Source: Geomesophilobacter sediminis (lineage in GTDB: Bacteria > Desulfobacterota > Desulfuromonadia > Geobacterales > Geobacteraceae). From it: DNA of 64,000 bases. The notes beneath the pieces were generated by a model. It saw only the letters and a list, made by a program, of their open reading frames with translations. It was not told where the DNA came from and searched no databases. The stretch spans positions 64,001 to 128,000 of the forward strand of contig NZ_JAEMHM010000002.1 in the NCBI RefSeq assembly GCF_016458275.1, given 5' to 3'. Numbering within the stretch: the first letter of the stretch is position 1; every line of letters starts with the position of its first letter. Both the position numbers and the translations under genes were made by a program. This document shows, piece after piece, positions 9,701 to 16,755 of the stretch.

Positions 9701-11760
9701 CGACCACCACCTCCGCCGTTTACATGAAGCCGCTGGTCATCGGCTCCAGCGCCACTTTGACTTTCTTCGCCAAAGACGTCGCAGGTAACATCGAGACGCC
9801 GCACAGCGAAAGCTACGTCATCAACACCAACGGGATCCCGGTCACCTCGGCGCTCCCCCTGGGCGGGACCTACAACAGCTCCCAGACGGTAACCCTGGTG
9901 AACAGCATCGGCGCCTCCATCTACTACACCGTTGACGGCTCGGTCCCGACCACCAGCTCCACCCTCTACAGCGGGCCGATCCCCCTCAGCAACGGCACCA
10001 CGGTGCTGAAGTACTTCTCGAAGGACCCGGTTTCCGGGACCAAGGAGGCGCTCCAGTCCCAGACCTACATCATCGACACGACCGTGCCGGTGACGACGGC
10101 GGCTCCGGCCGGCGGGATCTACAACAACGCCCAGCTGGTGAGCCTCATGGTGATGAACAAGAAGGCGACCATCTACTACACAACCGACGGTTCCACCCCG
10201 ACCGTCCTGTCGCCGGTCTACGGCACTCCGATCCCGGTCAACGCGACCATGACCATCAAGTACTTCGCCAAAGACCTCGCCGGGAACCAGGAGGCGGTGA
10301 AGAGCCAGAGCTACACCATCGACACCGTGGCACCGGTCACCACCGCAACGCCTCCGGGCGGGCTCTACAACGCCACCCAGAGCGTGGTCCTTGCCGCCAG
10401 CGAGGACGCCACGATCTACTACACCACCGACGGCAGCACCCCGACCGCGAAGTCCACCGTGTACACGGCGCCGATCAGCGTCGCTAAGAACATGATCGTC
10501 CGCTTCTTCGCGGTCGACCTCGCCGGGAACCTCGAGGCGGTGAAGAGCCAGAGCTACACCATCGACACCGTGGTCCCGGTCACCAGCGCCACTCCGGACG
10601 GCGGGATGTTCAACAAGGCGCAGAGCGTGACCCTGCGGGCCAGCAAAGCGGGGGTGACCATCTACTACACCACCGACGGGAGCACCCCGACCACCGCGTC
10701 GCCGGTCTACAGCACGGCCATCCCGGTCAACGCGACGATGACCCTTAACTTCTTCGGCAAGGACCTCGCGGGCAACGTCGAAGCGGTCAACAGCAAGACC
10801 TTCACCATCGACACCGTCTCGCCGTTCACCGTGGCGACCCCTCCGGGGGGGCTCTACGGCGCGACCCAGAACGTCACCCTGAGCAGCAGCACCGGGTCGA
10901 CCGCGACCATCTACTACAGCACCGACCCGAATGCCTCCAACGATGCCTTCACCATCTACAGCGGCCCGATCACGGTGAGCAGCAGCACGGTGCTTAGGTA
11001 CTACTCCCGTACCGCCGTGAACACCGAGACGGTGAAGTCACAGACCTATGTCATCGACAGCGTGCTCCCGGCGACCACCGCCTTCCCGGCGGCAGGGGCC
11101 TTCAACACGCCCCAGACGGTCACCCTCACGGTGAGCAAGGCGGCGACCATCTACTACACCACCGACGGTTCCACCCCGACCACCCTCTCGTCGGTGTACA
11201 GCGGCCCGATCCCGGTCAGCGCCTCGCTCAAGCTGAAGTTCTTCGCCCGCGACCTGACCGGGAATAACGAGGCGGTGAAGACCCTGACCTACACCATCGA
11301 CACGGTGGTGCCGGCTACCACGCCGTCCCAGGCGGGGGGGCTCTTCACCGACGGCTTCACGCTGACCCTCACGGTGAGCAAACCGGCGACCATCTACTAC
11401 ACTACCGACGGGTCCGCCCCGACCACCGGTTCGACCGTCTACAGCGGGCCGATCCCGCTGACTGCTACCAGCAACGGGGACGCCAGCAATCCCTTGAAGA
11501 ACGTGACCGTGAAGTATTTCGCCGTGGACCCCGTCGGCAACCAGGAAGAGGTGAAGAGCCAGACCTTTACCCTGCTCGACCTTCCCCTGGTGCAGCGGTC
11601 TGTGGAGATGGCGGTCGGGAACCTTGAACCTACCGACACGGAACTCAAGCTCCTCGACGTCGCCCCGCTGGTCAATGACAAGCCGGCCCCCAACGGCGTG
11701 ATCGAGGTCGGGGACGTGGTCGTGCTGATGCGGCGCCTGGTCGGGCTGGATACCTGGTAG
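3751..11760 (+). CDS. Giant modular secreted protein with Ig-like, FN3-like, chitobiase-C-like repeats and dockerin-like C-terminus
   Basis: A 2669-residue exported protein. Residues 1-26 are a signal peptide ending STSALA. Modules in order: a SGTVSYSG carboxypeptidase-regulatory-like module (about 28-110), an FN3-like module (118-225), a second regulatory-like module, two putative-Ig modules with GTPTxxGxxxF signatures (543-717), more carboxypeptidase-regulatory-like modules (720-1130), two Cys-containing repeats with GPWSWTCQG (1137-1257), a second copy of the N-terminal unit (1363-1860), nine chitobiase/hexosaminidase C-terminal-like repeats with IYYTTDGSTPT (1865-2610), and a final EF-hand-like segment (PNGVIEVGDVVVLMRRLVGL) resembling a dockerin half. 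No enzymatic domain was recognised, so an adhesive or structural surface role is inferred. The start at 3751 is set by AAAGGAG; an upstream in-frame start at 3706 lacks one. A run of ten G residues lies in the coding sequence at 4266-4275. The lipoprotein gene follows after 61 bases. Confidence 0.88.
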   Translation: MKKRFPWVLLLGMFMLLALFSTSALAFDVSGTVSYSGSKSGRIYLVINTQSGTLGTSIASAGSYTIRGVPDGTMGAVTAFVDSHDTGSLHASDPFGSRTISVVGASVTGANITLADPSQPPAASPPPFSVFPGSGSLLVVWDDNHNSTAAIPADSYTVYWSTDATPGPNDMTGGGHLTVTAGSRSNAVVISGLTNATNLYVAATATVGNTESAPSAAVPVTVGAPAQGVNVTGTLSLPNAPVTGEKVYLAACVDNKNGLPSSCFISVLNGPLGSASVPFTLSGVAAGTYKMHGVYDKSGTGKIDANGNLQTDDSATAPFTVTSGPVDVGTIVLDNASAHSYVRTSHYKDPYSEGYGVNIDVRSAAKRPVKVTLTTVPSASGLVTPIDLGLNDGGDFSSWFNTVSAAPQVNDSYGFDVTYNDNSTESLAGKVTAIAPLATPVSPSGPSTYSATPTFTWTAPSASPVGGFSYQLRLQSGMSDLWDSRNLPSTGSLSAIYNFDGSALGTLSNNGSYRWYIEVVDAQGNSSSNGVDFTFGTPLSISTVSLQSALQGTTYSQQLQASGGTSPYNWSYSGTLPPGISLVNGLLSGTPTASGDFPFQVNVSDSSVPPNGSSRNYHLFVSASVSSQPLQITTTSPLPAGAVNTNYMIYLAAQGGTPSYSFALDGNSTLPAGLTLDPGNGRISGTPTTVGSYSFTVKVTDSLSQTATATLSLNVTQGTNPGSYTFRGRVTDSASPANPISGASVATVGLSSAVTASTDPAGYFTLTGIPANTTFQIHVTQAGYVDTYSANFSLNGYLDVSDRPYTLFTPANVQSWDGSAGVALVSGTGIIRSKVVDKADLVNGYVGGVVVTATDSANNANYPVVYYDGSSYSTTATSANTGNYMVLNVPSGATVQVSAAKSGYTFEAKTFIVAANSVSQGRISGSPNTATGTVYFTGSVTDNSTSTSVPLAGATVSQIGTSNGTTTLTDGSFVLTGLPMGALFDLKFTKQGFVDTYITDQYLTAGIAAAGRPVGMFTAAQLASWNVTSGNGAIRGRVVDSANPATGYVGGVTLTAVDSANPGTTFTVTYWDNNGVSVNATSTSNGSFAVNNVPAGTKVTVTATSSAWSFPLKSYTIYANAVSQGRLMGIAHIPSPGLINGTCGGANQQSFTSAPTGNLCSTGTAGTVTGNGPWSWTCQGAGGGSTATCGANLANVGTGPVNGACGSANGLGFTSTPTGDNLCSAGTPGPVTGNGPWSWTCQGTGGGSNVTCGAFFTNNGGNSPVGISGHVRDANGFGLGGINVEALDSNGNSVSKSSTGMDGSYFLSVTAGTYQVHFDGVSQGYLPQWYQNATALASATAVTVTSGTPVTGIDATLAVAPPRSISGTVSYSGNAHGRIYLTIGTNNGNLGTSIDGAGNFTIRGVPAGSYTVNAFMDLTGTATATQGSPAGSSAPVQVLTSDVTGVAITLADPTSVNLVAPQHIRVFPGTGAALIGWDSARDSGVSAAENYDVYWSTSSQVGPANYQGKLTSVTTNSDTPSICTGLTDGTSYYFVVVPRSGNTTGTPSAVVGPVTIGAGTGGNTVSGTVDFGAVTATGPLYVAVVDTASQGETIYFTQVASPVSPAAFSVSGVPNGSYNVYAILDQNQDHLIGLGDIMTSDATAPVVNLTGSGATGVTVKMGQPVSVYVNSYHSQNAGGTGTGMNDWYSVNYGVRGQTKQPVTVTLTGAPNLSGPVDLGVDGKEFHGWTGGNGTAPKVGDTYTFDVVYSDGSKETLSSSITALLSSFPSNLQVVGGSTIPSFTWTAPVNPPAQYRYELQVYLQSNNGGNGLWDVTLPATKTSVVYGGAALQVGATYYVNLSVKDFDGNTAAVQGMSFKPTVASTSLPSTTATPAGGTYNKALNVTLKSSATDAVIYYTTDGSTPTTNSAVYSAPIAISASTVLKFFGVNGAGQEMVKTERYVVDTVVPVTTAAPAGGQYTAPQTVTLTSSKPALIYYTLDGSTPTTTSAVYMKPLVIGSSATLTFFAKDVAGNIETPHSESYVINTNGIPVTSALPLGGTYNSSQTVTLVNSIGASIYYTVDGSVPTTSSTLYSGPIPLSNGTTVLKYFSKDPVSGTKEALQSQTYIIDTTVPVTTAAPAGGIYNNAQLVSLMVMNKKATIYYTTDGSTPTVLSPVYGTPIPVNATMTIKYFAKDLAGNQEAVKSQSYTIDTVAPVTTATPPGGLYNATQSVVLAASEDATIYYTTDGSTPTAKSTVYTAPISVAKNMIVRFFAVDLAGNLEAVKSQSYTIDTVVPVTSATPDGGMFNKAQSVTLRASKAGVTIYYTTDGSTPTTASPVYSTAIPVNATMTLNFFGKDLAGNVEAVNSKTFTIDTVSPFTVATPPGGLYGATQNVTLSSSTGSTATIYYSTDPNASNDAFTIYSGPITVSSSTVLRYYSRTAVNTETVKSQTYVIDSVLPATTAFPAAGAFNTPQTVTLTVSKAATIYYTTDGSTPTTLSSVYSGPIPVSASLKLKFFARDLTGNNEAVKTLTYTIDTVVPATTPSQAGGLFTDGFTLTLTVSKPATIYYTTDGSAPTTGSTVYSGPIPLTATSNGDASNPLKNVTVKYFAVDPVGNQEEVKSQTFTLLDLPLVQRSVEMAVGNLEPTDTELKLLDVAPLVNDKPAPNGVIEVGDVVVLMRRLVGLDTW
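9343..11580 (+). repeat. Nine tandem chitobiase-C-like coding repeats
   Basis: Each unit is about 80 residues (roughly 240 bases) and follows the pattern PVTTAxPxGGxYN, then IYYTTDGSTPT, VYxxPIPV, FFAKDLAGNxEAV and YTIDTV. Units 4-6 and 8 are closest to consensus. Unit 7 is the most divergent, with TDPNASND in place of TDGSTPT, and the last unit carries an insertion near TATSNGDASN. Confidence 0.85.
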
Positions 11761-11821
11761 CCGGCACGGCGCCGAAACCGGCCGGAAAACGAACACCAAC
11801 AACTAACGAAGAGGTGCAGTT

Positions 11822-13084
11822 ATGAAGATACAAGGTTTGGCACGGATACTTCTTGGGGCAGCTTTGCTGGGACTCACCGCCTGCGGCGGAGGGGGTGGAG
11901 GAGGGAGCACCACTTCCCCCCCTCCGCCTCCGGCGAAGGCGACCACCACCATCTCGGGTACGGTCCAGTTCCCCACGAGCCTCGGCAAACGGGCCGCCGG
12001 GGCCACCACCGACCCCACCATCGTCGTCCAGGCGTACACCCTGGACGGGGTGACGGTCGGATCCCCGGTGCAGGCCGATGCCGGGACCGGCGCGTTCTCG
12101 ATCCCGAACCTCCCCCCCGGCGTGGACTACGTGCTCAAGTCCACCAAGGGGCAGCAAGTGCTCAAAAAGCTCATCGAGAAGGTGACCGTGGCCCCCGGAG
12201 CGACGGTCCAGGGGATGGACGTGAGCGAGGTCTCAACGACCGCGGTCGTTATCGCCTCCCAGAAGCTCGCCAGCGCCGCCGGCGTTACCACTCTCAATCT
12301 CGGTGAGCCGACCACGCTCACCGACACCCAGAAAAGCGCCATGTCCAGCGCCATTTTCACCGACGTGGCGCCCCAGACCCTGGAACAGACCATCACCGAC
12401 ACCGTGGCCAAGGTTCAACAGGTGCTCCAGATCCAGACCGCCATCGCCCAAGGGCAGGATACGGCACCGCCGGACCTGAGCGCACTGACTCCGCAACTGG
12501 TCAACCTGGTGAACATGCTGAACATCGTCTCCGCCGCGGTTTCCAGCAATACCGATGTAAACCAGGTGCTCTCCGGTACCCCGAACAACCAGAACCCGCA
12601 GCAGTTCCAGCAGCTCTCTCTGGGCAACGGCAGCCTGACGCAGGCCACCACCGCGGTAAGCGCGGCCTCTGTATCCGCAGTCGCAGTATCCACGGCCCAG
12701 TACACTCCGCCGCCCCGCGTGGCACTCGATATCAGCACTAACGTCGCCGCGAATACCCTCTATGGCATTACCTTCGACGTCGTTCTTCCCGCTGGTGCCT
12801 CCGTTGCGTTGGACGGCAGCGGGAAACCGGACATGTCCAAGATCACCCTGGCCAGCGGGGTCCTGAGCGGGACGATGATCTCGGCCCACTACACTCCCGA
12901 GACCCGAACCCTCCGGGTGCTCGTCGCCGGCGGCTCGGCGGCCCTTCCCACCGGGAAACTCGCCACCCTGGTTTTTAGCCGCTCCAGCGACAGCATCACC
13001 TTCACCGAGGCCGTTGTCTCGACCTCCGATTCGAACGGGAGTTCCCTGACTAGCGCCTTTACCCTGTCCGGCGCCAGCTCCTGA
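11822..13084 (+). CDS. Lipoprotein with cohesin-like C-terminal domain
   Basis: The 420-residue protein has a lipoprotein signal (GLTAC lipobox, Cys20) followed by a flexible glycine/serine/proline tether. A regulatory-like beta module follows (about 38-140), then a helical Gln/Thr-rich middle. The last ~125 residues start PPRVALDIS and contain YGITFDVVLPAG, a long beta-rich stretch and a hydrophobic LATLVFSR strand, a layout like cohesin modules. The preceding gene ends in a dockerin-like motif, so this protein may anchor it to the outer membrane; that is inference. The gene lies 61 bases after the giant protein with its own ribosome site (GAAGAGGTG) and ends at a strong terminator, suggesting one operon. 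Confidence 0.75.
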   Translation: MKIQGLARILLGAALLGLTACGGGGGGGSTTSPPPPPAKATTTISGTVQFPTSLGKRAAGATTDPTIVVQAYTLDGVTVGSPVQADAGTGAFSIPNLPPGVDYVLKSTKGQQVLKKLIEKVTVAPGATVQGMDVSEVSTTAVVIASQKLASAAGVTTLNLGEPTTLTDTQKSAMSSAIFTDVAPQTLEQTITDTVAKVQQVLQIQTAIAQGQDTAPPDLSALTPQLVNLVNMLNIVSAAVSSNTDVNQVLSGTPNNQNPQQFQQLSLGNGSLTQATTAVSAASVSAVAVSTAQYTPPPRVALDISTNVAANTLYGITFDVVLPAGASVALDGSGKPDMSKITLASGVLSGTMISAHYTPETRTLRVLVAGGSAALPTGKLATLVFSRSSDSITFTEAVVSTSDSNGSSLTSAFTLSGASS

Positions 13085-13105
13085 CCTTCCAGCTAAATCG
13101 GCAAT

Positions 13106-13149
13106 AAAAAAGATCCCCCTTTTCCGCAGCGGAAGAGGGGGATCTTTTT
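13106..13149 (+). terminator. Rho-independent terminator of the secreted-protein/lipoprotein unit
   Basis: Long hairpin AAAGATCCCCCTTTTCCGC / GCGGAAGAGGGGGATCTTT with A-run before and T-run after, so it could work in both directions. Its core closely resembles the terminator at 36761-36806. Confidence 0.9.
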
Positions 13150-13171
13150 CTTGGTGGCAAATCCCATACTC

Positions 13172-13444
13172 GAAGTAATTTACTTTTTGCCGGTGATAAC
13201 TTATTTCACGCTCGGAATGAATTACTTTTGGCACGAAGTAACTTACTTCAGGTGCCGAGTAATTAACTCCATGCTCGAAATAAATTACTTTGCGCTCGCA
13301 GTAATTTACATCGCGCTCCAGGTAATTTACCTCCGGCTTCGAGTAAATTACTTCGTGCTCGGACTAAATTGATTCGTGCTCGGTGTAACTTACGTATCAC
13401 TTGGAGTAAGTTATTCTGCGCTTGGAAGAAATTCTTTCTTTCGT
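13172..13444. repeat. Exact 21-bp period tandem repeat array, 13 degenerate units
   Basis: Thirteen consecutive units of exactly 21 bases with approximate consensus GAAGTAATTTACTTCGCGCTC. Each has a palindromic core GTAATTTAC or GTAAATTAC. Unit sequence drifts, but the length never changes. Because 21 is a multiple of 3, both strands have partly open frames reading heptapeptide repeats (plus strand VIYFxLx-like, minus strand RARSNLL-like), though stops and poor starts argue against coding. It lies in the 630-base gap between the lipoprotein terminator and the next operon. Confidence 0.9.
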
Positions 13445-13716
13445 CGGAGCTTTTCAGGACCGGGATCCGGTACTTCCAGCCCTTGCCAAGTGTGGGAGGA
13501 CGGACGTTGTATCGAGGAGGGGGGGTGGGGCTGAGGCTTGAGAGACAATCGTTTGGCCCTTGGAAAATAGGAATCATTAGGGAGAATGGATTTGGGTGAC
13601 GTCACACCCGATGGTGAAGCTCTCTCTGGGCTACACTGTTCCAATCCGCAATCCAACTAATGAGGTTGCCAAAGTTTTCTTCTTCATGCTACCGTGGTGA
13701 ACGATTTGGAGGTGTT
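13445..13716. other. Intergenic leader of the metalloprotease operon
   Basis: About 270 bases with a G-rich stretch near 13515-13530 and no recognisable gene. It ends in the ribosome site TTGGAGGTG of the next gene. No confident promoter was identified. Confidence 0.4.
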
Positions 13717-14196
13717 ATGGTCAAGATCGCCGGATTGCTGACACTGGCTCTTTTGCTCTGCACGTCCGCGCTTGGCGCCGAGATCGCAGGGTTCAAAGCC
13801 TATTTCTTCGACGGCCAGTCCTTCCGGGAAGGGAAGGGGGAGGGCGGTGTCCTGGTGAAGGATTACCGGCTTCCGGTTCCGGTGGGGGAGGGGGCGGTTC
13901 GTGAGGACCCTCTTCCTGCCAACACCGGCGCGGTGGCACTTTTGTGCTACCTGCAAAGCGGCGGCGGTAAACTGAAACGCCAGCCGCGCGTTATACCGAT
14001 AGCCGGCGTCGCCGTGCAGTTGCAGGGAGGCAGTATTTCCCTGGCGGCACGAACCGATGTCGCGGGATACCTCATATTGGCCCTGCCGCCGGGAAACTAT
14101 ACCATCCGGCTCGGCAGTTTCGAGAAAGCAGTCGTCATTGAACGAGGGAAGACAACCCTCGCCTCCCTGCGGGGAGGGAAAAGGATGGTGGATTAG
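13717..14196 (+). CDS. Small secreted protein with C-terminal carboxypeptidase-regulatory-like fold
   Basis: A 159-residue protein with a signal peptide (MVKIAGLLTLALLLCTSALG, cleavage near AEIAG). The C-terminal part, IAGVAVQL through TDVAGYLILALPPGNYTIRL, resembles the carboxypeptidase-regulatory-like (transthyretin-related) beta fold. No catalytic residues are visible and the function is unknown. The ATG at 13717 follows TTGGAGGTG and is preferred over an upstream in-frame start at 13660. The stop overlaps the GTG start of the metalloprotease gene by one base (TAGTG), so the two products are probably made together; it could be an accessory or inhibitor of the protease, which is inference. 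Confidence 0.72.
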   Translation: MVKIAGLLTLALLLCTSALGAEIAGFKAYFFDGQSFREGKGEGGVLVKDYRLPVPVGEGAVREDPLPANTGAVALLCYLQSGGGKLKRQPRVIPIAGVAVQLQGGSISLAARTDVAGYLILALPPGNYTIRLGSFEKAVVIERGKTTLASLRGGKRMVD

Positions 14197-16046
14197 TGAT
14201 TCGTACCCTGCGCGTGGTCACTCTGTTGCTGCTGATCGTCGTTCCCGCTGCCTCCTGGGGCGCGGCCCTCGATGATTACTACCTTTCCCGCCTGGCAAAC
14301 GCACATTCCGGTGCTCGTTCCCTCGCTGCGATTGTCCCCGGGCAATCCTTGGGCCCGGATCGTGGTCAGACCATCATTCGCCATCAGGCATGGCTGGATT
14401 GGCAGAAACTGCAGCCATCTACCCGCAAGACCCTTGCTAAGGTCATGGCTCGGCCGACTTTGGCCGGAGAGAGGACCTGTACTCCCGTAGGAGGGCATTT
14501 CACCATCCATTATGCGACTTCTGGCTCCGATGCTCCGGATTCTACCGACGCCAACGGCAATAACGTGCCTGACTGGGTTGAGACGGTGGCGGGGGTTTTT
14601 GAGTACGTCTACAGCGTGGAAATAGGCAAGATGGGCTACCAGGCCCCCCCGGGCTCGAGCTATGACGTCTACCTGGAAGATCTTGCGCCACAAAAGGTCT
14701 ACGGATTCACGACTAACGACTTTACCGGCGTAACCTCGGTTTCATATCCTAGCTACATTGAAATAGATAAATCATTCACCAACAGCATCTTTTTGCCGTT
14801 TGCGCCTATTACGAGTTTACGTATCACCGCTGCACATGAGTTTCATCATGCCATCCAGTACGGCTACAACGCCTACTTTCCGTCAGTCTACGCAGAGATG
14901 ACTTCGACTTGGATGGAGGATGAAGTCTATGATTCAGGCAATCAGCTTTACGATTACATCCCGGACTACCTCAGCTATTCCGATACGATTGCCATAAATG
15001 GTCCGATGGACAATTCCAACTCTCCGTATGGACGTTGGGTTTTTAACCGATATTTAGCCGAGCTCCAGGGCCGGACCGTGGTCCGGTCGATCTGGGAAAA
15101 ACTCGGTTCCATGCCCGCACCTTCTTCCGCGGCTCCCGATTCCAGCAATGAAATACCGATTGAGCCGATCATTGACTCCGTACTGAAGGGAAACTTCGCC
15201 AACAATTTCTTCGGCTTCGCTAAAAGGATGCTGGTTCGGGACTGGTCCAGTCATCAGAGCGAGTTGTCGCTGATACCGAGGATCACTCCGCTTGCCGTAA
15301 ATTCGGTACATGGCACCGTGACCCCGACTCTGAGCCTGCCGACCGCATACACCTTCGGCTATTATCGGTACACCGCGTCCACCCAGGACGGACAACCGCT
15401 GTTGATCAACCTGCCGAGCCTTCCGGCAGCCTTGGCGGTCACCGCGTTCCAGGTTGATGGGAGCACCGCCACGGGGTGGCAGGAATATCCCTATGACAGT
15501 GGGAACCAGCGCATCACCATTCCGGTTTTTAATAACGACGTCTACCTGGTTGTTTGCAACAACGGCGGGAACATGGCCGCCCCCGTGGTGGTCTCCCCGG
15601 CATTTCCCGCTGATTCGAGCACCATTTTGGATGGGACGAATCTGGATGCGAATGTTCTTACCATCCCGCAGGCACAGCCAGTGCCGACCGGGAGCAAGTC
15701 CAGCGGTGGCGGCTGTTTCATTGCCACCGCGGCGTACGGGAGTTACCTCCATCCCAAGGTCGCCGAGCTGCGGCAGTTTCGGGATCGCTACCTGATGACC
15801 AACGCGCCGGGAAGGGCGTTCGTGGCGGCGTACTATGCCGTGAGCCCGCCGATCGCCAAGGTGATTGCCGGGCACGAGTGGATGCGGGCCGCGGTGCGGG
15901 TGTTGCTGACGCCGCTCGTGTTTGCGGTGGAGCATCCGTGGTTGGCGCTCATCTTTGTGCTGGCGCTGGCCGGCGGGGTAGGGTGGCGGTGGGTGAGTCG
16001 ACGGGAGAAGAGGACGGCGGGAGCTTCCGCTTCGGTGGTTGGGTAG
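14196..16046 (+). CDS. Secreted zinc metalloprotease with CFI-box-CTERM sorting-like tail
   Basis: A 616-residue protein with a signal peptide (residues 1-23). The segment TAAHEFHHAIQYGY supplies a zincin motif, H214-E215-x-x-H218, and downstream MEDEVYD offers a possible third zinc ligand (Glu), as in gluzincins. The middle C-terminal region is beta-rich. Near residue 505 there is GGGCFIATAAYGSYLHP, the signature of CFI-box-CTERM tails, followed by a membrane segment (WLALIFVLALAGGVGWRW) and a basic end (RREKR). This arrangement suggests sorting to, or processing at, the cell surface. Substrate unknown. GTG start by one-base overlap with the preceding gene. Confidence 0.82.
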   Translation: MIRTLRVVTLLLLIVVPAASWGAALDDYYLSRLANAHSGARSLAAIVPGQSLGPDRGQTIIRHQAWLDWQKLQPSTRKTLAKVMARPTLAGERTCTPVGGHFTIHYATSGSDAPDSTDANGNNVPDWVETVAGVFEYVYSVEIGKMGYQAPPGSSYDVYLEDLAPQKVYGFTTNDFTGVTSVSYPSYIEIDKSFTNSIFLPFAPITSLRITAAHEFHHAIQYGYNAYFPSVYAEMTSTWMEDEVYDSGNQLYDYIPDYLSYSDTIAINGPMDNSNSPYGRWVFNRYLAELQGRTVVRSIWEKLGSMPAPSSAAPDSSNEIPIEPIIDSVLKGNFANNFFGFAKRMLVRDWSSHQSELSLIPRITPLAVNSVHGTVTPTLSLPTAYTFGYYRYTASTQDGQPLLINLPSLPAALAVTAFQVDGSTATGWQEYPYDSGNQRITIPVFNNDVYLVVCNNGGNMAAPVVVSPAFPADSSTILDGTNLDANVLTIPQAQPVPTGSKSSGGGCFIATAAYGSYLHPKVAELRQFRDRYLMTNAPGRAFVAAYYAVSPPIAKVIAGHEWMRAAVRVLLTPLVFAVEHPWLALIFVLALAGGVGWRWVSRREKRTAGASASVVG

Positions 16047-16063
16047 GTATAGGCCATAAAAAG

Positions 16064-16090
16064 CATCGCGCCCGGAAGGGCGCTCCCACG
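16064..16090. repeat. REP palindrome, GC-type variant
   Basis: ATCGCGCCCGGAAGGGCGC followed by TCCCAC, just downstream of the metalloprotease gene. It is the variant also seen near 27.5, 33.8, 44.6, 49.2 and 56.9 kb. Confidence 0.7.
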
Positions 16091-16159
16091 GGGTTGGCAG
16101 CAGAACTGGTGAGGAAGTCTTGTTGCTCGGGTTTAACCTTGTCTGATTGAGGAGAAAAG

Positions 16160-16223
16160 ATCGCGACAGGAATGTCGCTCCTACAGGGGGATGCTTGTAG
16201 GAGCGACATTCTTGTCGCGATTG
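16160..16223. repeat. Inverted pair of REP palindromes (REPIN-like) left of RAYT
   Basis: ATCGCGACAGGAATGTCGC TCCTAC at 16160-16184 faces its reverse complement at 16196-16223 (one base differs), separated by a short spacer. This is the usual layout of REP doublets mobilised by RAYT proteins and lies just downstream of the RAYT stop. Confidence 0.82.
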
Positions 16224-16239
16224 TCATTGAACCTTTTTT

Positions 16240-16725
16240 TTATTCAATCCACATCGCATCCCATAACGGGTACTGCCAGATATTGCTCACTATTCCTGCC
16301 CGCACCGGGTTCATTACCAAATACCTCGCGGCCTCGACGACGTGCTCCTCGCCCCTTATCGCATGATCATGGAATCCTTGCTGCCAAATCGGTTCGGCTT
16401 CCTTGGTTGTGTCCTCGGAGCAATCAGAATTATGAGACCTCAACCGGTACGCGGAGTATCCCTTCACCGACTGCACTACCTTTGAGAGTCCCTTATCCCC
16501 AGAAAGGGCAAGAAGCCAATGCAGATGATTTGGCATAACGCAAAATGCCAATGTCAGGGCATCTCCTTGATCGGCATGATACTTCATTGCATGCACTACG
16601 AGTCGGCCCGCTGTGAAATCGGCGAAGAGCGGCCTTCGAAGATGGGTGACGGCGGTCACAAGATAGACATGCCCTTCCAGCGATATCCGTCCTTTTCTTA
16701 ATCGGGAACCGTGGTGACAGTCCAT
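16240..16725 (-). CDS. REP-associated tyrosine transposase (RAYT), Y1 HUH family
   Basis: A 161-residue protein of the IS200/IS605-like Y1 transposase superfamily. The HUH metal-binding motif is present in VMPNHLHWL (H67 and H69). The candidate nucleophile tyrosine lies in KGYSAYRL (Y90 or Y93), and YLVMNPVRAGIV is a typical RAYT C-terminal segment. RAYTs cut and join single-stranded REP DNA and are thought to spread REP palindromes. REP pairs flank this gene on both sides (16160-16223 and 16756-16828), and further copies lie across the window, supporting an active or recently active pairing. ATG at 16725 follows GAGGAGAGG. Full family length, no frameshift seen. Confidence 0.9.
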   Translation of the reverse strand: MDCHHGSRLRKGRISLEGHVYLVTAVTHLRRPLFADFTAGRLVVHAMKYHADQGDALTLAFCVMPNHLHWLLALSGDKGLSKVVQSVKGYSAYRLRSHNSDCSEDTTKEAEPIWQQGFHDHAIRGEEHVVEAARYLVMNPVRAGIVSNIWQYPLWDAMWIE

Positions 16726-16755
16726 TTCCCTCTCCTCGTCGGATGGAGAAAATAC

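Noticed and set aside
4453-9804. A 1783-codon open frame on the minus strand opposite the giant secreted protein gene
   Set aside because: It is the antisense shadow of GC-rich repeat coding sequence. It has no ribosome site, no recognisable domain, and low-complexity Gly/Val/Arg content.
13172-13444. CRISPR array
   Set aside because: The 21-base units are adjacent, without unique spacers, and diverge along their whole length. No cas genes are near.
13151-13577. Heptapeptide-repeat reading frames on both strands of the 21-bp array
   Set aside because: Poor starts, early stops, no ribosome site. They follow automatically from a 21-base period.
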